DNA of 64,000 nucleotides, from the NCBI GenBank assembly GCA_018401495.1, contig JAGYJX010000018.1:1-64000 (forward strand), in the 5' to 3' direction. Both the position numbers and the translations under genes were made by a program. Origin of the DNA: Rhodospirillaceae bacterium (GTDB taxonomy: Bacteria > Pseudomonadota > Alphaproteobacteria > Thalassobaculales > Thalassobaculaceae). The notes beneath the pieces are model-generated. The model was not told the origin of the DNA, did not search any database, and saw only the letters and a list, made by a program, of their open reading frames with translations. Positions 1 through 8,133 of the stretch are shown here, one piece after another. Numbering within the stretch: position 1 is the first letter of the stretch; every line of letters starts with the position of its first letter.

Positions 1-273
1 AGCCAGGTCGGCTCGCGCACCGTCGTCGCGAACAGCCCTTAAACGGGGTGAGGTGACGGGGACCCGGGTCACGGTGGCGGCCCCACTTCCCGGGTGGTGC
101 GGGGCCGGCCGGCCAGCGCTGCGAGCGGAACTTGATCCCGCCGGGAGTCAAATCTTGAACGGGATGCGGCTGGAGGGTTTAGGCGACCGCGGAGGTCGCC
201 GCCTGGACCGACTGGAGCCCGACGATCCGGCCGTCAGGCGCCGGCTGCCTTGGGTTGAGGGGTGGGTCCGGGC
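1..273. other. No gene recognised
   Basis: This stretch precedes the methyltransferase fragment. Short open frames exist in several phases but none has a ribosome binding site, a recognisable motif or a plausible family. It probably belongs to the locus disrupted by the neighbouring insertion elements. Confidence 0.4.
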
Positions 274-699
274 TCACCCCGACCGCCCTTGTCGACCATA
301 AGGCGCGCCCGGATCTCGCGGATCACGCCGAATTGCGATCGCGCGATGTCCGCGCAGTTCCAACTCCGTCACCTCGCCCTTTTTGAGTTTCTCGGCCCAA
401 TGCTTGTCGTAAATGTTGTTGATCGCCACCGGCTCGAAGTCGACGTCCAGCATCAACGCCAGCATCGTCACGTTCACGCGCCGCTCCACCCAGTCCAGGT
501 TGCGGGCCCGCGACAGCATCAGGAAGGTATCCGGGGTGAAGGCCCGGATGTGGGTCGGGTCGGTGAGGAACGAGTTGTGCAGCGGGTGGGGGACCGCGAT
601 CAGCACCTGGCCGCCGTGCCGGACCACCCGGTACATTTCCTTGACGATCGCGAAGAACGTGGCGGTCGCCTGATGGGCGCGGCTGCGCTCGCCCCAAGG
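274..699 (-). pseudogene. SAM-dependent methyltransferase, 3' fragment
   Basis: The minus-strand frame reads as the C-terminal half of a class I methyltransferase of the kind found in polysaccharide loci. It shows the post-motif stretch EMYRVVRHGGQVLIAVPH (the helix and strand after the SAM-binding core), then DPTHIRAFTPDTF and a terminal domain. The N-terminal half carrying the glycine-rich SAM site is missing. Upstream, in the same open frame, the sequence passes directly into an IS5-type transposase remnant (700-996), so the gene was truncated by an insertion or a later deletion. The exact substrate cannot be read. The family call is good; the junction near base 699 is an estimate. Confidence 0.6.
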
Positions 700-996
700 C
701 TCGATCATCTCCAAAGCCGCCAGCCGCTCGGCATGGCCGGAGACCTTCGTGAGCCTGGTGTCGACGATCAGGCCCGAGCGGTTCTCCATCAGGCCCGTGC
801 CCGATGTAGCACAGCCTCGCCTCCATCCCCGGCCCCTTGCGGTACAGCAGCGCATCCGGTCGGTCGTCGAGGCATGCGTCGCGTTCGAGCGCTTCTGGCC
901 CTTGAAGTCGACTTCGGCATTGCGCCCGCCGCCGGCGCCAGCATCGTCGCCGTCAGACGGCGGCTGCGCGCCCTCCTTCGGCTTGAAGCTCTTCAG
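700..996 (-). pseudogene. IS5-family transposase remnant
   Basis: The minus strand carries a degenerate piece of an IS5-type transposase. Recognisable blocks are KSFKPKEG, KRSNATHASTTD, EARLCYIGHG and LMENRSGLIVD followed by HAERLAALEMI, the usual order in this family. Two compensating frameshifts move EARLCYIGHG into a different phase from its neighbours. The start of the protein is absent because the intact IS1634-like element begins at base 997, and the end is lost at the junction with the methyltransferase fragment. It is non-functional. Confidence 0.75.
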
Positions 997-1014
997 CCCA
1001 ACTTCCGCAGTGTC
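997..1014 (+). repeat. Left terminal inverted repeat of the IS
   Basis: The 18 bases CCCAACTTCCGCAGTGTC match the reverse complement of 2887-2904 without mismatch. The repeat is preceded by TCAG at 993-996. Confidence 0.9.
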
Positions 1015-1164
1015 GACGTTGAAGCGGCCTGAGAGCCGCAGAAATGCTAGCGCGACTCGGCGGCGTGCCGATTTGTGGTGCTAAATTGTCAGGGTTAGTG
1101 CCGCCGTGTAATTTGACATATGCGGCGATGTTGTGGTGTCCTTGCGTGAGCAAGGTGCCGCGCC

Positions 1165-2823
1165 ATGTTCGTCCGCGTCAAGAAGATCAACGGCTATGAG
1201 TACTTGTACCTGGTGGAGAACGCCCGCGAGGGCGGCCGCCATGTCCAGCGTGTTGTCAAGTCGCTCGGCCGGCGCGACGAGGTCGAGGCCTCGGGCACGC
1301 TCGACGCGCTGATCGCCTCGGCCGCGCGGCACTCGCGCCGCTCCATCGTGCTGTCGAGCTTCTACCGCGGCGAGTTGGCCGAGCTGCGCCGCACCGGTAT
1401 CGGCCCGGATCTTGTGTTCGGCCGGCTGTGGCAGGAGACCGGCTGCCGCGACGTGCTGCGCGGGCTGCTGGCCGACCGTCACTTCGGCTTCGACGTCGAG
1501 CGGGCGGTCTACCTGACGGTACTGCATCGGCTAATGATCTCCGGCTCCGACCGTCACGCCAGCACCTGGCGGCGATCCTACCGGGTGCCGGGGGCCGAGG
1601 AGCTGGAGCTCGACCACGCCTACAAGGCGATGGCCTGGCTCGGCGAGGATCTCGGTGGTCCAGGGGGCGACGGCCGGGTGATGAGCGAGGCGATCGAGGA
1701 GGCGCTGTACCATCACCGCCAGCCGCTGCTCGGCGAGCTGTCGGTGGCCTTCCTCGACACCACCACCCTGTGGTTCGAGGGCCGCGGCGGGGCCACACTC
1801 GGCCGGCGCGGCCACTCCAAGGACTACCGAGGCCATCTCGCCCAGGTGGTGCTCGGCATCGTGCTCGACGGCGACGACCGGCCGGTCGCCTCCTTCCTGC
1901 TGCCCGGCAACACCGCCGACGTCACCCTGCTGCTGCCGGTGGTCGCGCGCCTGCGCAGCCGCTTCGGCGTGCGACGGGCCTGCGTCGTCGCCGACCGCGG
2001 CCTGATCAGCGCCGACGCCATCGCCGCCCTGGAGGCGGCCGGCATGGAGTACATCCTCGGCGTGCGCGAGCGCGGCAGCCGTGAGGTCCGCGAGTTCGTG
2101 CTCGAGGACGACGGCGTGCCGGTGCCGCTCAGCATCCCGCGCCAGAAGGGCACCACCCAGCTCGCCGTCAGCGAGGTTGCCGTCGCCGGCCGGCGCTACG
2201 TGCTGTGCCGCAACGAGGAGGAGGCGGCCAAGGACGCCGAGGCCCGGGCCGAGATCCTCGCCGGGCTGCGGCGCAAGCTGGCCCAGGGCGACAAGGCGCT
2301 CGTCGCCAACAAGGGGTTCCGCCGGTACCTCGCCGCTCCCGATGGCCCGGCCTTCGCCATCGACCCTGCCAAGATCGAGGACGACGCCAAGTTCGACGGC
2401 CTGTTCGTGCTGCGCACCAACACCAGCCTGTCGGCCCTGCAGGTGGTGCTGCGCTACCGCAACCTGCTGGCCGTCGAGGACAGCTTCAAGACCGCCAAGG
2501 CGCTGCTCGCCACCCGGCCGATCTTCCACAAGACCGACGCCGCCATCCGCGGCCACATCTTCTGCTCCTTCCTCGCGCTGGTGCTGCGCAAGGAGCTGGT
2601 CGACCGGCTCACCGCCCGCGGCCGCAAGCCGCTGGAATGGCAGACCATTCTCGACGACCTCGCCGACCTCAGCGAGGTCGAGGTCGAGCAGGACGGCCGC
2701 CGCGCCCTGCTGCGCACCGCCCCGGGCCCGACCATCGATCCGGTCTGCCGCGCCCTCGGCATCACCCTCCCACCCGTCTTCCAGGAGTTGCCCTACGCCC
2801 CACGCGCTGACGCCGAAGCCTGA
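1165..2823 (+). CDS. IS1634-family transposase
   Basis: An intact 552-residue DDE transposase that would catalyse cut or copy transposition of the surrounding element. The N-terminus, MFVRVKKINGYEYLYLVE, is characteristic of the IS1634 group. Candidate catalytic acids are D198 in LDTTTLWFEG, D277 in VVADRGLIS and E438 in AVEDSFKTAK, in the order and contexts expected for the IS4-like superfamily. The ATG lies about 150 bases inside the left repeat and the stop about 60 bases before the right repeat. No frameshift is visible, unlike many genes in this window. Alternative starts are unlikely because homology begins at the first residue. Confidence 0.9.
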   Translation: MFVRVKKINGYEYLYLVENAREGGRHVQRVVKSLGRRDEVEASGTLDALIASAARHSRRSIVLSSFYRGELAELRRTGIGPDLVFGRLWQETGCRDVLRGLLADRHFGFDVERAVYLTVLHRLMISGSDRHASTWRRSYRVPGAEELELDHAYKAMAWLGEDLGGPGGDGRVMSEAIEEALYHHRQPLLGELSVAFLDTTTLWFEGRGGATLGRRGHSKDYRGHLAQVVLGIVLDGDDRPVASFLLPGNTADVTLLLPVVARLRSRFGVRRACVVADRGLISADAIAALEAAGMEYILGVRERGSREVREFVLEDDGVPVPLSIPRQKGTTQLAVSEVAVAGRRYVLCRNEEEAAKDAEARAEILAGLRRKLAQGDKALVANKGFRRYLAAPDGPAFAIDPAKIEDDAKFDGLFVLRTNTSLSALQVVLRYRNLLAVEDSFKTAKALLATRPIFHKTDAAIRGHIFCSFLALVLRKELVDRLTARGRKPLEWQTILDDLADLSEVEVEQDGRRALLRTAPGPTIDPVCRALGITLPPVFQELPYAPRADAEA

Positions 2824-2886
2824 TACCTGTGGTGCCTAAAACCGCAAGGCGGTCGCAACGCCTTGATCCAGCGCTATCTTCTCTCG

Positions 2887-2904
2887 GACACTGCGGAAGT
2901 TGGG
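2887..2904 (-). repeat. Right terminal inverted repeat of the IS
   Basis: This is the perfect reverse complement of 997-1014. It is followed by TCAG at 2905-2908, the second copy of the 4-bp flanking direct repeat. Confidence 0.9.
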
Positions 2905-3033
2905 TCAGGAACGCCGATGGTTTCGGCCACGGGTCCGGCACTGCCATCGCTCGGCACCTTGCGGTATCGTTCCAATAGCGCCGGGTCGTCCGATCGTCGG
3001 CCTCGTCGCGGGCGCGCAACGGGGACTGCCGGC

Positions 3034-3696
3034 ATGCTTCGAACACTGATCCTGATCTGCAGCCTCTGGCTGGCCGGTGCCGCCGTGCCGGCTGCCGCGC
3101 AATCCGACCAGGTTTTGCGGGCTCAGCAGCGCCTGACGGCCGCCGGCTTCAGCCCCGGGCCGGCCGACGGTGTGATGGGCGCCCAGACCCGCGACGCGAT
3201 CGAGGAGTTCCAGCGCCGGAACGCGCTCCCGGTAACCGGCGAGTTGGACTGGCAGACCCAGATGGCGCTGTCGGCAAGCGTGAGAAGCATGCCGGAATCA
3301 GCGCCGCCGCCGCCCCGGGCGGCGCCGGTCCCCGGCGTGGTGGTCGGCGAGTTGCCGGCACCGGGCACGCCCGAGGCGGCACCGTCCACCCCAGCGTCCG
3401 CCTCGGGCGCCAGCGAAACCGAGCCGGCCGCTTCGGTGGCACCGGCCCCGGCTCGCACGGCGGCGCGCCCCGACGCCGAGGGATGGGGTGACGGCAGCAC
3501 CCCTTATTGGCTGGGCGCGGCGGGATTGGTCGGTTTGCTGCTGGGGCTCTGGGGGTGGGCGCGGGTGAGGCGCGCCGCCGAGGCCGAGGCCGCGGTTACC
3601 CGACGACGCGGCATCGCCAGGAGCGCGGGGGCCGGGCATTTCCCGGAGCAACCCGCTGTCCGCCGCCCCGTCACCACGACCAAGGGGCCGGGCTGA
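3034..3696 (+). CDS. Secreted/membrane peptidoglycan-binding domain protein
   Basis: A 220-residue protein with an N-terminal signal peptide (hydrophobic core then AAAQS at about residues 20-25). A PG_binding_1 domain follows at about 27-85, with the repeat pattern VLRAQQRL..GFSPGPADGVMGAQTRDAIEEFQ. Next comes a long Pro/Ala-rich linker and one membrane helix near residue 160-180 (GAAGLVGLLLGLWGW), ending in an Arg-rich tail. This layout suggests an inner-membrane protein with a periplasmic domain that touches peptidoglycan. The open frame extends upstream to 2863, but the ATG at 3034 is chosen because it begins the signal peptide. No operon partner is obvious. Confidence 0.75.
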   Translation: MLRTLILICSLWLAGAAVPAAAQSDQVLRAQQRLTAAGFSPGPADGVMGAQTRDAIEEFQRRNALPVTGELDWQTQMALSASVRSMPESAPPPPRAAPVPGVVVGELPAPGTPEAAPSTPASASGASETEPAASVAPAPARTAARPDAEGWGDGSTPYWLGAAGLVGLLLGLWGWARVRRAAEAEAAVTRRRGIARSAGAGHFPEQPAVRRPVTTTKGPG

Positions 3697-3785
3697 CCGT
3701 CGCAGCCGAGACACGATCACGCTCCTTCGCGCCCTCACACCCTCGTCACTGGCGGCGCGCCCGGGCGGCGCGTACCGTTGAGCCG

Positions 3786-4529
3786 ATGATGACCCGCCGA
3801 ACCTTCGCCGCCTCCGCGATCGCCGCGGGCCTCGCCGCTTCCACCGGGCCGGCCGGGGCCGGCGACCCGCGCCAGCGGCCGGTTGTGGTCGAGCTGTTCA
3901 CCAGCCAGGGCTGCAGTTCGTGCCCGCCGGCCGACGCCCTGCTGGGCGAACTGGCGCAGCGCGACGACGTCGTCGCCCTCGCCTTCCACATCGACTACTG
4001 GGACCACATCGGCTGGAAGGACCCGTTCGGCGACCCGCTCAACACCGCCCGCCAGCGCGCCTACGCCGCCCGGTACCGGCAGCGCACCGTCTACACGCCG
4101 CAGATGGTGATCGACGGCTCCGGCCACGTGGTCGGCTCGCGCCGCGGCGACGTCGAGGCGGCCATCGGTGCGCGCCTGGCGATGAGCCCGGCCCAGCGGG
4201 TGACGATCCCGGTCGAGTACGGCCGCCGCTCCGACGGCGCCGTCACGGTGATCGTCCCGAAGGCGGCGACCACCGGCCCCGCCGACCTGCTGCTGGCGGC
4301 GATCGACGCCCGGCACGTGACCGAGGTGCGGCGCGGGGAGAACTCGGGCCGCGTGCTGACCGATTTCAACGTGGTGCGCAGCATCGCCCGGATCGGCACC
4401 TGGGACGGCAGCGCGCTGTCCGTCACGGTGCACGCCGACACCTGGCACCGCGGCGCCGACGCCCTGGTGATCCTGCTGCAGGCGGCCGATCACGGGCCGG
4501 TCTGGGGGGTGGCGAGAGTGCCGCTGTGA
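3786..4529 (+). CDS. DUF1223 family exported thioredoxin-like protein
   Basis: A 247-residue protein of the DUF1223 family. Family members are small exported proteins with a thioredoxin-like fold and unknown substrate. The N-terminus holds a twin-arginine motif (TRRTFAASA) and a hydrophobic stretch ending in AGA, so Tat export is likely. The family signature follows: VELFTSQGCSSCPPAD with a CSSC redox-type pair, then HIDYWDHIGWKDPF and the YTPQMVIDG block. Length is normal. The ATG at 3786 is chosen because it places the RR motif at residues 4-5. It stands alone, convergent with the antitoxin/toxin pair. Confidence 0.85.
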   Translation: MMTRRTFAASAIAAGLAASTGPAGAGDPRQRPVVVELFTSQGCSSCPPADALLGELAQRDDVVALAFHIDYWDHIGWKDPFGDPLNTARQRAYAARYRQRTVYTPQMVIDGSGHVVGSRRGDVEAAIGARLAMSPAQRVTIPVEYGRRSDGAVTVIVPKAATTGPADLLLAAIDARHVTEVRRGENSGRVLTDFNVVRSIARIGTWDGSALSVTVHADTWHRGADALVILLQAADHGPVWGVARVPL

Positions 4530-4550
4530 CGGCCGCGGGCTGCCCGGATG

Positions 4551-4673
4551 TCAGAGTCCCCGATTGACGCCAGCCAACCGCTTCCGTCCCTCGGTCTCGC
4601 CCCGCTTCGCTTCCCGAACCCACAGGTACGGATAGCGTATCCCGGATGCGGTCTGGATATCCTCGAAGCTCAT
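4551..4673 (-). pseudogene. PemK/MazF-like toxin, truncated to 40 residues
   Basis: The ATG of this short frame overlaps the antitoxin stop by one base (TGATG at 4675-4671), the usual coupling of a toxin-antitoxin operon. The peptide begins MSFEDIQTASGIRYPYLWVR and continues EAKRGETEGRKR, which resembles the N-terminus of PemK-like mRNA interferases. It then diverges and stops where a full toxin would need about 100 more residues. I therefore read it as a dead toxin fragment left beside a working antitoxin. The family assignment is from memory and moderately certain. Confidence 0.55.
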
Positions 4674-4939
4674 CAGCGATCGGCGTTGTCATCCGCCGCG
4701 TAGGCGTCGACCGCCGCTTCGAGTTCTTCGAGCAACGTCTCGGACATGGTCTCGATCGTGCCCACCCGGCGTGTGTCGGCCCGCGCCTTGAGCTGCCGGT
4801 AGTCCTCGATGTTCAGGAGAACGAGACGCGGTTTGTTCCGCTGCGTGATGGTTACCGGATGGCGCAGCGCCTCGGCGATGATGTCGCCGGACTTCCGTGA
4901 CAGGTCGCTGGTGGAGTAGGAACGATCGTCGCCCGGCAT
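4673..4939 (-). CDS. Phd/YefM-type antitoxin
   Basis: An 88-residue antitoxin of the prevent-host-death family. These proteins bind DNA as dimers and neutralise a partner ribonuclease through a C-terminal tail. The core DLSRKSGDIIAEALRHPVTITQRNKPRLVLLNIEDYRQL matches the fold, with the typical acidic C-terminus. Its partner downstream is truncated (4551-4673), so it may now be an orphan regulator. A perfect 23-bp palindrome at 4954-4976, fifteen bases before the ATG, is the likely autoregulatory operator. Confidence 0.85.
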   Translation of the reverse strand: MPGDDRSYSTSDLSRKSGDIIAEALRHPVTITQRNKPRLVLLNIEDYRQLKARADTRRVGTIETMSETLLEELEAAVDAYAADDNADR

Positions 4940-4953
4940 GACTCGATTCCTGT

Positions 4954-4976
4954 AATTTACAGCATTGCTGTAAATT
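4954..4976. promoter_or_regulatory. Palindromic operator of the Phd-type antitoxin
   Basis: AATTTACAGCA and TGCTGTAAATT are perfect 11-base arms around a single central T. The site is AT-rich in a GC-rich region and lies directly upstream of the antitoxin start, as expected for autorepression by a Phd-type dimer. Function is inferred from symmetry and position. Confidence 0.7.
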
Positions 4977-5002
4977 TGCTTATGGGAGGCTGCACGACAA
5001 GC

Positions 5003-6278
5003 TCACGGCATCGCCGACAGCGCCTTGGCGAAGAAGTCCTGGCCGCCGAAATTCCCCGACTTCAGCGCCAGCGCGATGGCCGGCGCGTCGAGGGTGACCG
5101 TGCCGGGCACGCCGGGGTCGATCTGGGCGCCGATCCGCAGGCCGGTGACGCCGAGCGCCGACACCACCGCGCCGGCGGTCTCGCCGCCCGCCACCACCAG
5201 CCGGCGCACGCCGTCACGCTCGACCAGCTCGCGGGCGATCGTCGCCATGGCGCGCTCGATCGGCCTCGCCGGCCTCGGCGCGGCCGAGCCTGGCCTGGAT
5301 CGACTTGACGGTCTCCGGCGGCGCGCTCGCGTAGATCAGCACCGGACCGGCGTCGAGCCGCGCGCGCGCGAACGCCAGCGCCTCGCCGACCACGTCGTCG
5401 CCGTTCGCCAGCCGCAGCGGGTCGACGGTGAAGGCCGGCCGCGCCTTCTCCCACTCGGCGATCTGGCCGAGGGTGGCGGCCGAGCAGGAGCCGGCCAGCA
5501 CGGCGGCGCGCCCGGCGATCGCCGGCACCGCGTCGGCGGCGACGCCGGCAGCCCCCACCAGCCCGCGCCGCCGGTAGGCGTCCGGCAGGCCGATGGCGAC
5601 CCCGGAGCCGCCGGTCACCAGGTCCAGGTCGGCGATCGCCTCGCCGATGACGTGCAGCTGCGCGTCGCTGACCGCGTCGACGACCGCGTAGCCGTGCCCC
5701 TCGGCGCGGAGCGCCTCGACGCGCGCCCGGATCGCGTCGGCGCCGGCCGCGACCTCGCGGTACTGCACCAGCCCGACCGGGCGCGCGGTCTGCCGGCCGA
5801 GCACCGCCACCAGGTTCGCATCGGTCATCGGGGTCAGCGGGTGGTGGCGCATCGAGCTGTCGGACAGCAGGACGTCGCCGACGAACAGGTGGCCCTTGAA
5901 GATCGTCCGGCCGGTCTCCGGGAACGCCGGGCAGGCGATCGAGAAATCGGCGCCGAGCCGGTCGAGCAGGGCGTCGGCCACCGGGCCGATGTTGCCGTCG
6001 TCGGTGGAATCGAAGGTCGAGCAGTACTTGAAGAAGAACCGCCGGCACCCGGCCGCCTTCAGCCAGTCGAGCGCCGCCACCGACTGCCCGACGGCGTCGG
6101 CCGCCGGGATGGTGCGCGACTTCAGCGCCACCACCACCGCGTCGACATCCGGCACGGCGGCGTCCGGCCTCGGCACGCCGATCAATTGCACGGTCCTGAG
6201 CCCGCCGCGCACCAGCATGTTGGCGAGGTCGGTGGCGCCGGTGAAGTCGTCGGCGACGCATCCGAGGATCGGCGGCAT
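5003..6278 (-). CDS. otnK: Four-carbon acid sugar kinase (frameshifted in the assembly)
   Basis: OtnK-type kinases (DUF1537) phosphorylate 3-oxo-tetronates at C4 with ATP in four-carbon acid catabolism. The N-terminal domain starts at ATG 6278 with the family signature [16 protein letters not shown]. The middle carries [16 protein letters not shown] and [16 protein letters not shown], and the C-terminal nucleotide-binding part has [18 protein letters not shown]. One extra base near 5261-5264 puts the last ~85 residues in another phase; correcting it gives about 424 residues, the normal length. The gene is divergent from otnI, separated by 98 bases, and forms a pathway with otnI and denD. I treat the break as a probable sequencing error. 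Confidence 0.88.
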
Positions 6279-6376
6279 GTCGGGTTCCTCTCGGTTTCTC
6301 GGCCCTCTGGGCTTGGCGCGGGCCCGCCGGCCCGCGTATCGTCGCGGCAATCATAGAAGCGCAAGGGTGGGACGCC

Positions 6377-7150
6377 ATGCCGAAGTTCGCCGCCAACCTG
6401 TCGATGATGTTCAACGAGGTCGACTTCCTCGACCGGTTCGACGCCGCCGCCATGGCCGGTTTCAAGGGCGTGGAGTTCCTGTTCCCCTACGACTGGGAGG
6501 CGGCCGACCTGCGCGCCAGGCTGGACGCCGCCGGACTGACCCAGGCGCTGTTCAACCTGCCGCCCGGCGACTTCTCGAAGGGCGACCGGGGGTTCGCGGC
6601 GCTGCCCGGCCGCGAGGCCGATTTCGACGCCGCCCTCGACAAGGCGCTGTCCTACGCGGACACCCTGGGCTGCGGGCTGCTGCACGTCATGAGCGGCATC
6701 GTTCCGGCCGGCACCAGCCGCGAGGCCTGCACCGAGACGCTGATCGCCAACCTCAAGCGCGCCGCTCCGGTGGCCGCCGCCCGCGGCAAGACGCTGATCA
6801 TCGAGCCGATCAACACCCGCGACATCCCCGGCTACTTCCTGAACGGCCAGGACCAGGCGCGCGCCATCCTGGAGGCGGTCGCCGCCGACAACGTCGGGCT
6901 GCAGTTCGATTTCTACCACGTGCAGATCGTCGAGGGGGATCTCGCCAAGACCTTCGAGAAGCAGCTCGACCTGATCCGCCATGTGCAGATCGCCGGGGTT
7001 CCGGAGCGCCATGAGCCGAACGTCGGCGAGATCAACTACCCTTACCTGTTCGACCTGATGGACCGTCTCGGCTACGAGGGCTGGGTCGGCTGCGAGTACC
7101 GTCCCAAGGCCGGCACGGTCGAGGGGCTTTCCTGGATGAAGGGAGCCTGA
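6377..7150 (+). CDS. otnI: 2-oxo-tetronate isomerase / hydroxypyruvate isomerase family
   Basis: A 257-residue TIM-barrel isomerase of the hydroxypyruvate isomerase family. In D-erythronate catabolism OtnI converts 2-oxo- to 3-oxo-tetronate, the substrate of OtnK. Family blocks are [18 protein letters not shown] at the N-terminus, [13 protein letters not shown], the metal-binding [14 protein letters not shown] and [14 protein letters not shown], and the C-terminal VGCEYRPK. The acidic metal ligands in the IEPIN, QFDFYH and GCEYRP blocks are present. It lies one base upstream of denD and is divergent from otnK, so the three genes form one catabolic unit. Confidence 0.9.
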   Translation: MPKFAANLSMMFNEVDFLDRFDAAAMAGFKGVEFLFPYDWEAADLRARLDAAGLTQALFNLPPGDFSKGDRGFAALPGREADFDAALDKALSYADTLGCGLLHVMSGIVPAGTSREACTETLIANLKRAAPVAAARGKTLIIEPINTRDIPGYFLNGQDQARAILEAVAADNVGLQFDFYHVQIVEGDLAKTFEKQLDLIRHVQIAGVPERHEPNVGEINYPYLFDLMDRLGYEGWVGCEYRPKAGTVEGLSWMKGA

Positions 7151-7151
7151 C

Positions 7152-8105
7152 GTGAACATCACGATCACCGGCGGCGCCGGGTTCCTGGGCGTCAAGCTCG
7201 CCCGCACCCTGCTCGCCGACAACGCCCTCGGCGTCGAACGCCTGACCCTGGTGGACATGGTTGCGCCGCCCTCGGACCTGGCCGATGACGCCCGGGTCCA
7301 GGCGATCACCGGGGACGCCTCCGACGAGGACATGCTGGCCGAGGCGATCCGCCCCGACACCCATTCGGTCTACCATCTGGCAGCCGTGGTCAGCGCCGGG
7401 GCCGAGGCGGATTTCGACCTCGGGATGCGGGTCAACCTGGACGCCACCCGCACCATCCTGGAGATCGCGCGCCGCCACGGCACCCGCCCGAAGCTGGTGT
7501 TCGCCAGTTCCTGCGCCGCCTATGGCGGCGACCTGCCGGAGATCGTCACCGACAGCCAGCAGCTCACCCCGCAGAACTCCTACGGCGTCCAGAAGGCGAT
7601 CGGCGAGCTGCTGATCAACGACTACAGCCGCAAGGGCTTCGTCGACGGCCGGGCGCTGCGCTACCCGACGGTGGTGGTGCGCCCCGGCAAGCCGAACAAG
7701 GCCGCCTCGACCTTCGCCAGTTCGATCATCCGCGAGCCGCTTCAGGGCAGCGAGGCGATCTGCCCGGTGGCGCCGGAGACCGCGATGTGGCTGGCCAGCC
7801 CGCGCACCATCGTCGCCAACACCCGCCGCGCCCACGATCTGCCGGCCGAGGCCTGGGGACCCTGGCGTGCCGTGGCACTGCCCGGATTCACCACCACGGT
7901 CGGCGACATGGTGAAGGCGCTGGAGGCGATCGCCGGGCCGGAGGTGGCGGCGCGGGTGAAATGGCAACGCGACCCGATGATCGAGAAGATCGTCTACGGC
8001 TGGCCGTCGCGCTTCGAGACCGCCCGCGCCGACGCCATGGGCTTCCACCGCGATCCCGGCATGGAGCCGGTGATCCGCGCGTTCATCGAGGACGAGTTGA
8101 GCTGA
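7152..8105 (+). CDS. denD: D-erythronate dehydrogenase-like NAD-dependent epimerase/dehydratase
   Basis: A 317-residue extended short-chain dehydrogenase. DenD oxidises D-erythronate at C2 to 2-oxo-D-erythronate, the step before OtnI. The Rossmann motif ITGGAGFLGVKLA is at residues 4-16. The SDR active site YGVQK (Tyr/Lys) and a preceding Ser in FASSCAAYGG are present. The block ALRYPTVVVRPGKPNKAASTF and the adjacent otnI and otnK support the DenD subgroup over generic sugar epimerases. The ATG is one base after the otnI stop, indicating cotranscription. No OtnC-type decarboxylase appears in the window to complete the route to dihydroxyacetone phosphate. Confidence 0.88.
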   Translation: MNITITGGAGFLGVKLARTLLADNALGVERLTLVDMVAPPSDLADDARVQAITGDASDEDMLAEAIRPDTHSVYHLAAVVSAGAEADFDLGMRVNLDATRTILEIARRHGTRPKLVFASSCAAYGGDLPEIVTDSQQLTPQNSYGVQKAIGELLINDYSRKGFVDGRALRYPTVVVRPGKPNKAASTFASSIIREPLQGSEAICPVAPETAMWLASPRTIVANTRRAHDLPAEAWGPWRAVALPGFTTTVGDMVKALEAIAGPEVAARVKWQRDPMIEKIVYGWPSRFETARADAMGFHRDPGMEPVIRAFIEDELS

Positions 8106-8133
8106 CGATCGCAGTCAGGAGGACCTGGACGAC

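Larger units (their letters stand above)
997..2904 (+). mobile_element. Complete IS1634-like insertion sequence
   Basis: A 1,908-bp element bounded by perfect 18-bp terminal inverted repeats, CCCAACTTCCGCAGTGTC at 997-1014 and its reverse complement at 2887-2904. The flanks carry the same four bases TCAG at 993-996 and 2905-2908, consistent with a target-site duplication. One intact transposase gene (1165-2823) fills most of it. The intact gene, perfect repeats and duplication argue for a recent, possibly still active insertion. It landed inside the older IS5-type remnant. The family name rests on the transposase N-terminus and overall length, recalled rather than searched. Confidence 0.88.

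Noticed and set aside
1074..2840. TGTGGTGC(C)TAAA occurs on both sides of the transposase gene as a possible target duplication
   Set aside because: The 18-bp perfect inverted repeats farther out, with TCAG on both flanks, define the element ends better; the TGTGGTGC copies lie inside the element and differ by one base.
2863..3033. Upstream extension of the peptidoglycan-binding protein to an ATG at 2863
   Set aside because: It would start inside the insertion sequence right end and place 57 non-conserved residues before a clear signal peptide.
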